A stretch of 40,122 bases of DNA from NCBI GenBank assembly GCA_006503475.1, contig RSEH01000346.1, forward strand, positions 1 to 40,122, in the 5' to 3' direction. Shown here piece by piece: positions 17,790 through 27,027 of this stretch (position 1 is its first letter; each line of letters starts with the position of its first letter). The stretch is from Stentor roeselii. Its lineage: Eukaryota > Ciliophora > Heterotrichea > Heterotrichida > Stentoridae. A program made the position numbers and the translations under genes. The notes under the pieces are model-generated. The model searched no databases and was not told the origin of the DNA. It worked only from the letters and a program-made list of their open reading frames with translations.

Positions 17790-19077
17790 CAATCCAGACA
17801 TAGTCGATCAAATCGAGTTCAACAGCACTGAACTGTTCATAATAAAGATGAGTATTGTTATAAACGACGAGTCTTCCATATCCATAATCATTAGACCAGT
17901 ACTGAGCCCAGTCCTGTGGCGTAGGACTAGTCGGGTCGTTATGTCCTTCATAGTTCCCCGCGTTTCCATTGGTGATATAAACCGGAGCCTTGGGCCCGAC
18001 ATGCACATGAAACGAGTCACTCTGACTGGGAACTGAAAAATTTTTATAAATGGCGACGTCCCTTTCATAATTATGAACATGAGCCTGGACGTACAGGTCG
18101 ACTCCATTCTCGTAAAAAACGTCTTCTAACTCACTCTGAAGCATCAAAGAACTCACACCACAGTCCGTGTTGCCCTTCAGCAAAGGAATGCGCCAGTTGA
18201 CTGAACAGTACAAAGGATGATGACTCAGAACTACAAGCCAAGGCCTCAACTCACGGTTTTTGTTCGCTTTTTCAAAGTCGTTTAAAAGCCAGTTCATCTG
18301 AGTTATCCTCGTCGCGTTTGTACTGTCGAAATAAGCTTCTGTGTTCATCATCACGAAATGTGCAGGGCCCATGTCGAATGAGTAGAAGTAGTTTGTACCG
18401 TTGTTTGCATCGTTCAACGGCATGTAAAACCTTTCTTTGTAATGGGTGAAGTTCGCGTGGCCTTCGTGGTTACCTGGAAGAGTCATGTAGGCGTAGTTCG
18501 CTGATACTGGCTCGATTATTCTTAGCCACTCGTCTCCTACTGTCCCGTTGTTCGTGTGAAGGTTGTAGGCGAAGTCGCCGATGTGAAGTACACCGTCAAA
18601 GTTACGGATTTTACTTTGCTGGCTTAGCAGGTGACGTGTGAATTGCCCGTTCGGTCCTGTTCCCCAGTCTCCAAGAACAATTAAATCTATCTCACGAGTA
18701 TCGAAAGGGGCTTCATAATCTGGCGTCCTTCCAGAGAATAAAAAGATATCAGACCAGAAGATCCCGTTTCCGACTTTGTACTCATAAAAGCAGTCACTTC
18801 TAAGTCCAGTCATTATCCCTGTATGAATGTACTGGATAATTTCAACAATACCTCCCTCATTAAATGCCTTAGAATCCCCTTCAACAAACTCCCAAGACGT
18901 AGGCGAAGTTATATCCGAGCACAGTATAGTTCTAAAAGCAATTCTAGAAATGACAGGCCAAAAAGTAACCCAAGTCGCCCTCATTTCATTTTCGTTTTCA
19001 GTCCAGGAAAGCCTAATCTGTTCGGGATAGAGATACCCAGCATAAGTCCCAACAACAATCAAGCAAAAAACAATCAT
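17758..19077 (-). CDS. purple acid phosphatase (metallophosphoesterase), secreted
   Basis: A 439-residue secreted or lysosomal enzyme. A signal peptide is visible (MIVFCLIVVGTYAG), followed by a fibronectin-III-like N-domain (RLSWTENENEMRATWVTF) and the catalytic domain. All five metallophosphoesterase blocks are present: GDWG (Asp137), GDFAY (Asp168 and Tyr171, the tyrosine giving the purple Fe(III) complex), GNHE (Asn203), LSHHPLYC (His286/287), and AHVHNYER (His333 and His335, where AHxH replaces the plant GHxH). Multiple N-glycosylation sequons occur. The layout resembles animal/plant high-molecular-weight PAP (ACP7-like). It hydrolyses phosphomonoesters at acid pH. It is convergent with and overlaps the TMEM43-like gene by 32 bp, and is divergent from SEC24 across 121 bp. 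Confidence 0.93.
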   Translation of the reverse strand: MIVFCLIVVGTYAGYLYPEQIRLSWTENENEMRATWVTFWPVISRIAFRTILCSDITSPTSWEFVEGDSKAFNEGGIVEIIQYIHTGIMTGLRSDCFYEYKVGNGIFWSDIFLFSGRTPDYEAPFDTREIDLIVLGDWGTGPNGQFTRHLLSQQSKIRNFDGVLHIGDFAYNLHTNNGTVGDEWLRIIEPVSANYAYMTLPGNHEGHANFTHYKERFYMPLNDANNGTNYFYSFDMGPAHFVMMNTEAYFDSTNATRITQMNWLLNDFEKANKNRELRPWLVVLSHHPLYCSVNWRIPLLKGNTDCGVSSLMLQSELEDVFYENGVDLYVQAHVHNYERDVAIYKNFSVPSQSDSFHVHVGPKAPVYITNGNAGNYEGHNDPTSPTPQDWAQYWSNDYGYGRLVVYNNTHLYYEQFSAVELDLIDYVWIVKTQNRYNDE

Positions 19078-19198
19078 AATTATAAAAACACAAACCCATT
19101 AATCAGTTTCATTGAATATTCACCATTTCTTATAAAAAGGTTTTTTTCGTTTCTCTAAATTTTTTATTCCATGTTTGCCATTTCGAGCAACTTCATAA

Positions 19199-21592
19199 AT
19201 GTCTGAGCCTGGACGACTTCCGCATTTGCAACGACCTTTATATCAGAACCCGGAACCTTCTGCGGGCCAAACAGCACAAGCTGCCCCCCGCCCTGTTCCG
19301 AGAGAACAAAAAATACAAACCGAGAGTCTTCCACGGCCTTCGATGAGGTTTGATGAACGTGAGCCTACTTTTACGAGCACTGGAATATTACCACCTCCTG
19401 TTGACTCGATCTTCAATGTGCATGAACAAGGGGTTTCTAATCCCCGTTTTTTACGTTTCACTCAGAATGTTATTCCTCTAGATTCTTCTTCTTTGCAGAA
19501 TTGTGGACTACCTTTGTGTGCTCTTTGGCAACCTTTAGCGGATCTTCCTGATGATGATGAACAGGTGATTCGTTCAGACTCACTTCCATTCCGCTGCAGC
19601 AGATGTGGAGCCTACATAAACTTTTTCTTTAAATTCGTGGAATCAGGAAGAAAACTCGTATGCAACATCTGCGGGATGGTTTTGGACACTCCCGAGTTTT
19701 ACCAGTCAGACAGAGCAAACAAGTCCGAGCTTCACAACGGTACCTACGAGTTCAAAGCGCCATCCGAATACTCAAACCGTCCATCACATCCTCCATTGTT
19801 TTTATTCATCGTTGACATCAGCACCAGCGGTGTAGAGCTTGGCTTAATGGCGCAGGTGGTTTCTTCAATTCAAGCAATTTTAGACTACCTTCCCCATCCT
19901 GAAAGAACCAACATCGGAGTGATGGCCTTCGACATAGGAATCCATTTGTTTAGAGTCAACTCTTCAGGGGAGTTGATTGAAGTCATTGTTAACGACATTG
20001 AAGACCCTTTCATTCCTGACTCGCCTCAAAGTGTTTGCTTGAATGTGAAGAATAATCGAGAGGAACTTGATTTAATGCTTGCAAAACTTGTTAGTACGGA
20101 ATTTAAAGGAACTTCTAAACTTTGCCTTTCACCCGCTGGAGTTGTTTTTGCTGTCAAGCAGTATTTGTTGAAGGCTCGCGGAGGGAAAGTTTTGATTTTT
20201 GCTTCACAGGCAGGGGGAAGTGGAAAAATGGCACTGGCGTCGAAGGTGGATACTAAGTTCATTAATACAGAAAAGGATAAAGGGTATCTTCCTGCTGAGA
20301 ACTTTATCAACTTGGCACATGAATGTTCTGCTGAAGATGTTTCTGTAGATGTTTTTGCTTGTGCTCACCAGCCAATAAACGCTTCCAGTTATGCTGCACT
20401 CTGTTCCTTAACAGGAGGCGATTTTTACCATTTCCCAGCATACCGTCCAGAAGCCGACGGAGAAAAAGTTTACTATTTAATAACCCGTATCCTAACCCGT
20501 GTTCAAGGCACCCAAGTAATGATGCGAGCAAGATGTTCCAACGGTTTATCAGTCGACTACTACATCGGGAAGTTCAAAAGAAGAGGACCAGTCGAAATGG
20601 AAATTGCATCAATCGACGCTGATAAGACTTTGGCAGTGGTCATCAAGTATGATGAAAAACTAAACGAGTCAAACGATTATTACGTCCAATGCGCGATGCT
20701 TTACACTGACTTCCATGGAAACCGAGTGATTCGAATTTGCAATGGAAAAATCATGGCTTCTAAAAATTCAACTCTTGTTTTAAAGTCTGCAGATGTCGAT
20801 GCTTGCAATGCTGCATTTTTAAAAATCAGTGCAAATAAAGTCTTTGAATCCAGTTTAAATGAAATCAGGGATAATTGGCATTCAAGTATAATTAAAGTCC
20901 TTATTACTCATAGGACTAATCTTGGGGATCAGGACTTTTCGAAGATACTAGTTCCAGAAACATTGAGACTTTTACCTTTGAATTGTAATTGCTCGTTAAA
21001 ACTTCCTGGACTTACAGTTCAACATGTTCCAACAGATATTCGGTTAAGTTCAATTCACCAAATCCTCGGCCTTCCCCTTTACCAAACAAAACTTCTGTGT
21101 TACCCAAAGCTTTACTCCCTTCACGACCTAGAAGACCAGACTCAAATGCCAGGTACTTTAAACAATGAAAATTTAGTAATTCTTCCAAAGCTTATAGGAT
21201 CTTCTTTAGAATTTCTGAAGTCCTCAGGAGTTTACCTTCTAAACAACGGAGAATTTTTAATGCTTTTTATAGGAAAAGAAGTAAGTCCTAATTTTATTCA
21301 ACAAGTTTGGGGAATCGAGTCTTTTGAAGACCTTTTTGAAGCGCCGGACTATTGGCCTCTTGGTGATCAAGGAAATAAATTAAGTCAGAGGGTGTTAGCA
21401 GTTGTTGAAGAAGTTAGAAGACGGAATCCTGGGAGTTACTCGCCTCTTCACTTTTTCTTTGAAGGACATTCAGATTCTGCGTTGATTAAGAAGTTCTTGT
21501 TGGAAGATAACAACTCTGCTGAACTCGCTTATGGAGACTTCTTGATGAGGCTGCATAAGGTCGTCGTTAATAAAATGCGGAAAGACTCTTAA
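19199..21592 (+). CDS. SEC24: COPII coat cargo adaptor Sec24
   Basis: A 797-residue Sec24. The N-terminal 60 residues are Pro/Gln/Arg-rich and disordered, as usual. NPRFLRFTQNVIP near residue 81 leads into the zinc finger with Cys133, Cys136, Cys155 and Cys158 (CSRC...CNIC). The trunk (von Willebrand-like) domain follows from about 195 with LFLFIVDISTSGVELG and VLIFASQAGGSGKM. The beta-sandwich begins near MRARCSNGLSVDYYIGKF. The helical domain and a C-terminal gelsolin-like domain close the protein (SSGVYLLNNGEFLMLFIG near 670-690). It is shorter than many Sec24 proteins (about 900-1,100) because the disordered N-terminus is short. It pairs with Sec23 to select cargo at ER exit sites. The start has the ATAAATG context; the stop lies 14 bp from the convergent pyruvate kinase stop. 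Confidence 0.95.
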   Translation: MSEPGRLPHLQRPLYQNPEPSAGQTAQAAPRPVPREQKIQTESLPRPSMRFDEREPTFTSTGILPPPVDSIFNVHEQGVSNPRFLRFTQNVIPLDSSSLQNCGLPLCALWQPLADLPDDDEQVIRSDSLPFRCSRCGAYINFFFKFVESGRKLVCNICGMVLDTPEFYQSDRANKSELHNGTYEFKAPSEYSNRPSHPPLFLFIVDISTSGVELGLMAQVVSSIQAILDYLPHPERTNIGVMAFDIGIHLFRVNSSGELIEVIVNDIEDPFIPDSPQSVCLNVKNNREELDLMLAKLVSTEFKGTSKLCLSPAGVVFAVKQYLLKARGGKVLIFASQAGGSGKMALASKVDTKFINTEKDKGYLPAENFINLAHECSAEDVSVDVFACAHQPINASSYAALCSLTGGDFYHFPAYRPEADGEKVYYLITRILTRVQGTQVMMRARCSNGLSVDYYIGKFKRRGPVEMEIASIDADKTLAVVIKYDEKLNESNDYYVQCAMLYTDFHGNRVIRICNGKIMASKNSTLVLKSADVDACNAAFLKISANKVFESSLNEIRDNWHSSIIKVLITHRTNLGDQDFSKILVPETLRLLPLNCNCSLKLPGLTVQHVPTDIRLSSIHQILGLPLYQTKLLCYPKLYSLHDLEDQTQMPGTLNNENLVILPKLIGSSLEFLKSSGVYLLNNGEFLMLFIGKEVSPNFIQQVWGIESFEDLFEAPDYWPLGDQGNKLSQRVLAVVEEVRRRNPGSYSPLHFFFEGHSDSALIKKFLLEDNNSAELAYGDFLMRLHKVVVNKMRKDS

Positions 21593-21606
21593 GCTTTTCT
21601 AATTAA

Positions 21607-23118
21607 CTAGTCCTCTGCTTCGTCTACTACTAGGATCTTCATTATGTTCGCCTTGTTGAAGTCAGTCTCTGACTTACCGTGAAGTGCGATGCAGACGTCT
21701 CCTGATTTTACTAGTCCTCGATTTTTAGCAACTTCGATCGCGTATCGGAGAAGGTTCTCGGTACCTTCGTATGATGGAACTTTTAGACTGAGTCCTCCTC
21801 TAACCAAAGTAGTCTGATTAATAGTAGACTGACTCATACTAACACAAAGAATCGGCATAGGTGGTACAAACTTAGAAACCTGCAAAGGAGTAAGTCCAGT
21901 ATCAGTGATAACAACAACCAGTTTCGCCTTAAGTTCCAGAGCAGTCTGAACACAAGCCGCAGCAACCGCTTCCGTCGTACTAAGTTCCCAAGGAATAGAA
22001 TCCCTAACCTTATAAAACTCCTGAGTATAATCAACACATCTCTCCGCTTCACAGCAAATCCTGGCCATAATTTCCAAAGCATTAAGTGGAAACTTTCCAT
22101 TAGCAGTTTCTCCACTAAGCATAACAGCATCAGTTCCATCTAAGACCGCATTCGCAACATCAGTAGCTTCAGCCCTAGTCGGTCTTGGATTATTAATCAT
22201 ACTTTCAAGCATCTGTGTTGCAGTGATAACCGGTTTTCCATACATTTTACAGACCTGAATCATCATTTTCTGTGCCAAGAAGACCTTTTCAGGAGGAATT
22301 TCCATTCCTAGGTCGCCTCTGGCGACCATAACTCCATCAGTAGCTTTAACAATTTCTTCAAAGTTTTCAAGTCCTTCGCCATTTTCAATTTTACTGATTA
22401 TCTTGATATGTGCGCCTCTTGGTCCTAAAATATCTCGAATTGTTTCAACGTCGTTTGCCTTTCTCACGAAACTAGCAGCGATGAAGTCGACGTTGTACTT
22501 TAAGGCAAAGTTCTCTAAATCGTCCTCGTCTTTTTCAGTGACTGTTGGAAGGTCGACGTAACATCCAGGAAGACACATGTTTTTTTTCTCTCCGAGGACT
22601 GCAGAGTTTTTTACTTGCACTTTAATCCAAGTGTCGCCGATTTCAGTGACGTAGGTTTGGATGTTACCGTCGGCGATTAGAACTGAACCTCCTACTTTTA
22701 CTGTTGTTGGAAGAGATGGGTAACTACAAGCAATTTGCTCGGAATTACCGTGGAAGGAGTAGTCTGTTGTTATTGTTAGGATCTGGTCGGCTACTAGGTT
22801 CACGTTTGCGTGGTTTTCTAGAAGACCTGTTCGGATTTCAGGACCTTTTGTGTCTAGCATTATTGCACAGGATTTCTCTGGACGTTGCTTGTTTGCTTCT
22901 CTTATCATTTTTACGGCTTCGCCGTGACTTGCGTGGTCGCCGTGCGAGAAGTTGAGACGGGCAATGTTCATCCCAAGATCAAGCATCTTAACAATCGTCT
23001 CAACTTTCAAGCAACTAGGTCCCATGGTGCAGACGATTTTAGACTTTCGACTATTAACATCAATATCTCCGATCCAGTCTTGTAATTGAAGTACTTTCCT
23101 CCTGTACCTTCGATCCAT
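21607..23118 (-). CDS. pyruvate kinase
   Basis: A 503-residue glycolytic enzyme converting phosphoenolpyruvate and ADP to pyruvate and ATP, full length for the family (470-530). Visible parts: SKIVCTMGPS and NIARLNFSHGDH near residues 26-60; LDTKGPEIRTG (about 93-103), where Asp and Thr are K+ ligands and the Glu marks K+-dependent enzymes; the B-domain cap (VLIADGNIQTYV); KIISKIENGEG (about 238-248) with the catalytic Lys and metal-binding Glu; MVARGDLGMEIP (about 263-274) with the second metal ligand; ATQMLESM and NPRPTRAEATDVANAV; and the C-domain ending GDVCIALHGKSETDFNKANIM. The start codon lies in TATAAATG, in a 187-bp divergent spacer. Confidence 0.97.
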   Translation of the reverse strand: MDRRYRRKVLQLQDWIGDIDVNSRKSKIVCTMGPSCLKVETIVKMLDLGMNIARLNFSHGDHASHGEAVKMIREANKQRPEKSCAIMLDTKGPEIRTGLLENHANVNLVADQILTITTDYSFHGNSEQIACSYPSLPTTVKVGGSVLIADGNIQTYVTEIGDTWIKVQVKNSAVLGEKKNMCLPGCYVDLPTVTEKDEDDLENFALKYNVDFIAASFVRKANDVETIRDILGPRGAHIKIISKIENGEGLENFEEIVKATDGVMVARGDLGMEIPPEKVFLAQKMMIQVCKMYGKPVITATQMLESMINNPRPTRAEATDVANAVLDGTDAVMLSGETANGKFPLNALEIMARICCEAERCVDYTQEFYKVRDSIPWELSTTEAVAAACVQTALELKAKLVVVITDTGLTPLQVSKFVPPMPILCVSMSQSTINQTTLVRGGLSLKVPSYEGTENLLRYAIEVAKNRGLVKSGDVCIALHGKSETDFNKANIMKILVVDEAED

Positions 23119-23305
23119 TTATATTGGCTGTAGGTTGAGAGAAAAAAACAACCGAAATGATTGGCCGAAACAATTAATTTAAATAAAATCCAAAAATCTT
23201 TAATCTTCCTCTTCATTATCCCAAATCTCCAAGTCACTTCAAACCCTTCTCAAGCCATCCTTAAAAACTCCCTCAAATCATCTTCCTTATTATTTAACCT
23301 AATTT

Positions 23306-25402
23306 ATGTTAAACTCAAAAGACAAGACCCTTCAAAGCCTCCCTACTTCGCCTCTTTCAACTCAAGGTCTTTCCTTCAAATTCAAAAAAGGTTCAAAAAA
23401 CAAGTCTTCATTTCAAGAACTCTTCTCAATCGAACCTCAAGAGCCGAAAGATTTAGCTTGTCTTGTGATTCACAGTCTTAAAAGCAAGACTCAAGTAAGT
23501 TCTCCAAAGTTTTTCAGTCTTTTGAACTCTGGATTCAATTCACAAGCGCCTCTTGAACTAGAAACTTTTCAATTTGAACTTTACAAAAAATGCTCTGAAG
23601 AAAAAATCAGAAAACTTGAGAAGGACTTGGACAACAAGTCGAAAAGACTGAAAATTTTAGAGTCGAAAGTTGAAGAAAACTTTAAAAAAAGTACGGGAAA
23701 GGCTTTTGAAGTGAAAATGGCGAAAGTTTTAGAAATGATTGAAAAATTAAAAGAAGATAAAAAAGGTCTTTATGATCTTGTGGTGAAAAGCTGCTCAATG
23801 GTTCATATGATAAAAGAGAATTTATTAGAAATCTTAAAAAATAACGAATCTTGCAAATTTAACAGGAAAATTTCAGGGGTTGATGGAAATGAACGAAGGT
23901 CTCTTAGTTTCAACTTTTTAGATAAAAAAACAAGTTTTGTCTTTTTCAATGCTCAGACCTCGAAACTAGAAGAACAGATCATGAGCAGCTTAAAAGATAT
24001 TCAAAACTTTTATAAGGAAAAAATGAAAAATGAACAAGCGAAATACTCCCAAATCTTAGCAGAACTTAAACTTGACCTCCTTGAAAAAGAAGAAAAAATC
24101 GAAAAATTCGGAAAAATCGTAGAAAACTACGAAGAAAAGCAAAAAAGACTTGAAAGACAAAACTTTGAACTCAATCAAGAAATCGACTCTCTTTGTATAG
24201 AAAACTCGAAAATAATGAAGGAATTGCTTAGACTTCTCAAAGAACAGAAAAATTCTGAAAAAAAACTTGATAGTCTTTCAGATTTTCAGTCAGTGCTAAA
24301 AAAAAATGAAAAAAACGAAAAAATTCAAGAAAACCGGGAAAATCTTGAAAACCTGGAAAAAAAAAACCAAGAACTTCAAAGAATAATAAAAAAACTTACG
24401 AAAAACTCTGGATTCACTGAACTCCAGCAAGAAAACCTTGAACTAAAAAACCAACTCGACATTTTAAGAGAAAAATGTTCATCAAAAGAGAAAGACCTGT
24501 CAAGTTACACTTTAAAAATCACGCAACTCGAAAACAACATAAAAACTTTAAATGAATTCATTTCAAAAAGCAAAGAAAAGTACTTCAAACTCAACTCAGA
24601 GCTAAAAAAAATTAAAGACCAAGAAAAAAACCGTTCAATTCTTTACACAAGATCCGAAAAACTATCAAATCTCGCAGATTTTCCTGTAAACCTCTCAGAA
24701 TTCAAATCAATGCTTCCAAAATTCGATAGTTTAAGCAAATATCTCGAGTCAATTTTGATATTTCGTAAGAATTTAATGAAAACTTTCACTTTTCCTGATG
24801 AGTTGTTAGTCTTTCGAGAAGTTCCTTTGAAGTTCCTGGAAAAATCCTTGTATTACTTCGAAGTCCTAAAGAAAGTAACAAAATATTTCCTATCAAAAGA
24901 AGACTCTAAAGACTTTCACGTTGCTTACATCAAAGACCTGGAACTTCTCATTTTTCACTTAAAAGAGCAAAACGAAAGCGACAGGTTAAAAACTCAAAAT
25001 TTCTTCATCGAGCAAGAATCTCTTCTTCTAAACGAAATCGAATCCTTACAAACTTCTTTAAACTACTCAAAAGCACTTCTTCGCACAATGAAGCCAAACA
25101 AAGCGAATTTAAACGGGTTCAGCCCAGTCCCTTCAAAAAGTGAACAAGAGTCATTAACAGCTTTAACAGACCTTACAAGTCAATCAAGTCCAGGAAAATC
25201 AAGTCTTAAAGCTGAAAAACCTTCAAGTTTATCAGAGACTCCTTCAAAGTCCGAGTCTTTTCTTGAAAGTCGCGTCGTTGAACTGAGTCTTTCTGTATCT
25301 AAATATAAAGCAAAAAGCAAAATATTGAAACAAGAGAAAAAAGACTTGATTGAAGAACTGAAAGACTTGCAGTTTAAAGAGAAAACAACTAGTTATATAT
25401 AA
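23306..25402 (+). CDS. long coiled-coil protein, unrecognised
   Basis: A 698-residue protein. The first 80 residues are Ser/Phe/Lys-rich with no clear fold (LSFKFKKGSKNKSSFQELF). Residues 90-430 and 560-600 are dense heptads (ILESKVEENFKKSTGK, NQELQRIIKKLTKN), and a less charged segment near 470-545 (LPKFDSLSKYLESILIFRK) may be globular. A Ser/Thr-rich linker at about 605-660 precedes a last coil. No motor, SMC ATPase or other domain is visible. Candidate roles are centriolar, cortical or Golgi scaffolds, but none is supported by a specific motif. Its TAA is immediately followed by the ATG of the NF-YC gene, with no spacer. The coding sequence is strongly A-rich. Confidence 0.65.
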   Translation: MLNSKDKTLQSLPTSPLSTQGLSFKFKKGSKNKSSFQELFSIEPQEPKDLACLVIHSLKSKTQVSSPKFFSLLNSGFNSQAPLELETFQFELYKKCSEEKIRKLEKDLDNKSKRLKILESKVEENFKKSTGKAFEVKMAKVLEMIEKLKEDKKGLYDLVVKSCSMVHMIKENLLEILKNNESCKFNRKISGVDGNERRSLSFNFLDKKTSFVFFNAQTSKLEEQIMSSLKDIQNFYKEKMKNEQAKYSQILAELKLDLLEKEEKIEKFGKIVENYEEKQKRLERQNFELNQEIDSLCIENSKIMKELLRLLKEQKNSEKKLDSLSDFQSVLKKNEKNEKIQENRENLENLEKKNQELQRIIKKLTKNSGFTELQQENLELKNQLDILREKCSSKEKDLSSYTLKITQLENNIKTLNEFISKSKEKYFKLNSELKKIKDQEKNRSILYTRSEKLSNLADFPVNLSEFKSMLPKFDSLSKYLESILIFRKNLMKTFTFPDELLVFREVPLKFLEKSLYYFEVLKKVTKYFLSKEDSKDFHVAYIKDLELLIFHLKEQNESDRLKTQNFFIEQESLLLNEIESLQTSLNYSKALLRTMKPNKANLNGFSPVPSKSEQESLTALTDLTSQSSPGKSSLKAEKPSSLSETPSKSESFLESRVVELSLSVSKYKAKSKILKQEKKDLIEELKDLQFKEKTTSYI

Positions 25403-25405
25403 ATG
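25392..25405 (+). promoter_or_regulatory. TATATATAAATG start-codon element of NF-YC
   Basis: The sequence TATATATAAATG spans the end of the upstream coding region and the start of NF-YC. It is the longest example of the TATAAATG string seen at several start codons in this window. Since there is no spacer, any NF-YC core promoter must lie within the upstream gene. Whether it acts as a TATA element, an initiator or a translation context cannot be told from sequence. Confidence 0.45.
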
Positions 25406-25777
25406 GAAGAGTTTGATGAGAAAAAAGACTTTTGGACATTTAATGAAGAACTGGAACAGGCACTTGATGGACTTGTTCACTTGCAAAAAGAAGAAATCAA
25501 AAGATTGGCCCCTGGTGAGTTCAAAAATCATCAACTTCCTTTAGCTAGAGTCAAGAAAATCATGAAAACTGATGAAGATGTTAAAATGATCTCTTCTGAA
25601 ACACCTGCACTTTTCGCAAAAGCTTGTGAATTGTTTATTATTGAAATCACTAGAAGGGCATGGGTTCATACTGATGAGAATAAAAGAAGGACTCTGCAGA
25701 AATCTGATGTCGCTGATTCCATTCATAATACTTTGATTTTTGATTTCTTGGTTGATGTGATCAACCCTGGCAATTAG
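25403..25777 (+). CDS. CCAAT-binding factor subunit NF-YC (HAP5), histone fold
   Basis: A 124-residue minimal NF-YC. After a short acidic leader containing FWTFNEELEQALDG (NF-YC: FWxxxxEEI), the histone fold runs from about residue 44 to 120: QLPLARVKKIMKTDEDVKMI, then SETPALFAKACELFI, then RRAWVHTDENKRRTLQKSDV and FDFLVDVI. These match NF-YC far better than the DRAP1, POLE3 or CHRAC relatives. It dimerises with NF-YB, then recruits NF-YA to bind CCAAT. Its start codon follows the neighbour's stop directly. That could mean a shared transcript, or a promoter inside the preceding gene. The stop is TAG, followed by the 67-bp repeat array. Confidence 0.93.
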   Translation: MEEFDEKKDFWTFNEELEQALDGLVHLQKEEIKRLAPGEFKNHQLPLARVKKIMKTDEDVKMISSETPALFAKACELFIIEITRRAWVHTDENKRRTLQKSDVADSIHNTLIFDFLVDVINPGN

Positions 25778-25879
25778 AATGGGTTGAGAAGTTTAGTACT
25801 TTAAGAACTTAATCGAGATGAATAGTTAGGGGTTATTGGAGAAACAGTTAAGATATCTTTTACAAGCTCGTAGATGAAA

Positions 25880-26250
25880 CAAATTTATTCTTAAAGTCTT
25901 TCGGAAATCATAAATTTTTGCTTTTTTTTGAAGAGTTAAGTTATTATAAAACATGCATTCTTAAATTTTCAGAAATCATAATTTTTGCTTTTATTTGAAG
26001 AGTTAAGTTATTATAAAACATGCATTCTGAAATTTTTCATAAATCTTAAATTTTCTGCTTTTATGAAGAGTTAAGTTATTATAAAAACATGTTATAAACA
26101 TACATTTTTAAATTTTTCAGAAATCCTAATTTTCTGCTTTTATTTGAAGAGTTAAGTTATTCTAAAACATGCATTCTTAAATTTTTCAGAAATCCTAAAT
26201 TTTCTGCTTTTATTCGAAAATCAAGTTATTCTAAAAAAATCTCTGAAATT
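25880..26250. repeat. tandem minisatellite, about 67-bp unit, five copies
   Basis: Five head-to-tail copies share a core GAAGAGTTAAGTTATTATAA followed by AACATGCATTCTTAAATTTT and AGAAATCATAA. Core starts are at about 25930, 25997, 26065, 26146 and 26216, so periods are 67, 68, 81 and 70 bp; the 81-bp unit carries a small internal duplication and the last unit is degenerate. It fills most of the convergent spacer between NF-YC and the HYLS1-like gene. It is not coding on either strand. Confidence 0.9.
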
Positions 26251-26270
26251 CAATTAAATAATTCTCTTAA

Positions 26271-26972
26271 TTATTGAACATCTGAAGCACTCATCATTTT
26301 GACCCTAGTCGAGAATCTAACATCATCCCTTCTCTTTTCATGAGGAGCAGTATAATCATTCCTAATAAACTCATGCACATCTTTCTTCTTATTAAGTTCA
26401 AAAGTCTTCTGATGATAACTCGGGTTAAGATTCAATTTTCTTCCTTCTCTAGTATTCAAATTATTCGCCTTTAAAAAAGAATTCGACTTCCATTCTCTTT
26501 GTCTCTGCTGATAAAGAGCGACAGGGTCATTTCTCTTCTTTTTGCCGAAAGGAGTTTGAATATAACTAGGAATGACTTTTGCAGTAGTCGGGCGACTTAA
26601 AGGTCGAACAGGTTTATTCGGCGGGGTCGAGTCGGAAGAAGACGAGTCTTCTTTCACCCGCACTGGAGGTCCCAGGTTATTTCTTTTATTTTTCAATTCA
26701 TCCAGTCGTTTTTTCAGTCTTTCCTTCGCCTTTTCTTCGACATCTGAAGACTCTTCTTCACTTTCCTGAACAATTTGAAATTTTTCATCTTTTTCCGGCA
26801 ATTTTTCCTTTTTCGGCTCTTTATACCGAGATTCAATCACGAAGTCGTCATCATCTTCATCGTTTTCTAAGGTTTTACTGTAAAGATTTTGCTTGTTTTC
26901 ACGATATTGCAAGTTTTCTTCTCTCATTTTCTGAAGAAGTCTTTCGATGTCTTCGATTCTTTTGCTGTCCAT
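26271..26972 (-). CDS. HYLS1-like centriolar/ciliary protein
   Basis: A 233-residue, highly charged protein. It begins with a short coil (IEDIERLLQKMREENLQYR), then an acidic stretch (NDEDDDDFVIES), a Glu/Lys coil, and a Ser/Pro-rich linker. A conserved-looking C-terminal block near residues 150-185 reads FGKKKRNDPVALYQQRQREW followed by KSNSFLK. The pattern K(x)nDPVAxYQxxxxxW is what I know from the C-terminal domain of HYLS1 (hydrolethalus syndrome protein 1), a centriole protein needed for cilium formation. The block after W differs (LNTREGRKLNLNP), so the match is partial and the name is tentative. The alternative is a ciliate-specific basal-body protein. The start lies in TATAAATG. Confidence 0.5.
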   Translation of the reverse strand: MDSKRIEDIERLLQKMREENLQYRENKQNLYSKTLENDEDDDDFVIESRYKEPKKEKLPEKDEKFQIVQESEEESSDVEEKAKERLKKRLDELKNKRNNLGPPVRVKEDSSSSDSTPPNKPVRPLSRPTTAKVIPSYIQTPFGKKKRNDPVALYQQRQREWKSNSFLKANNLNTREGRKLNLNPSYHQKTFELNKKKDVHEFIRNDYTAPHEKRRDDVRFSTRVKMMSASDVQ

Positions 26973-27027
26973 TTATAATTAATTTAAACATGATTAGGTC
27001 CAGTTGGGTTTAAAGGCTTTGAAGGTT

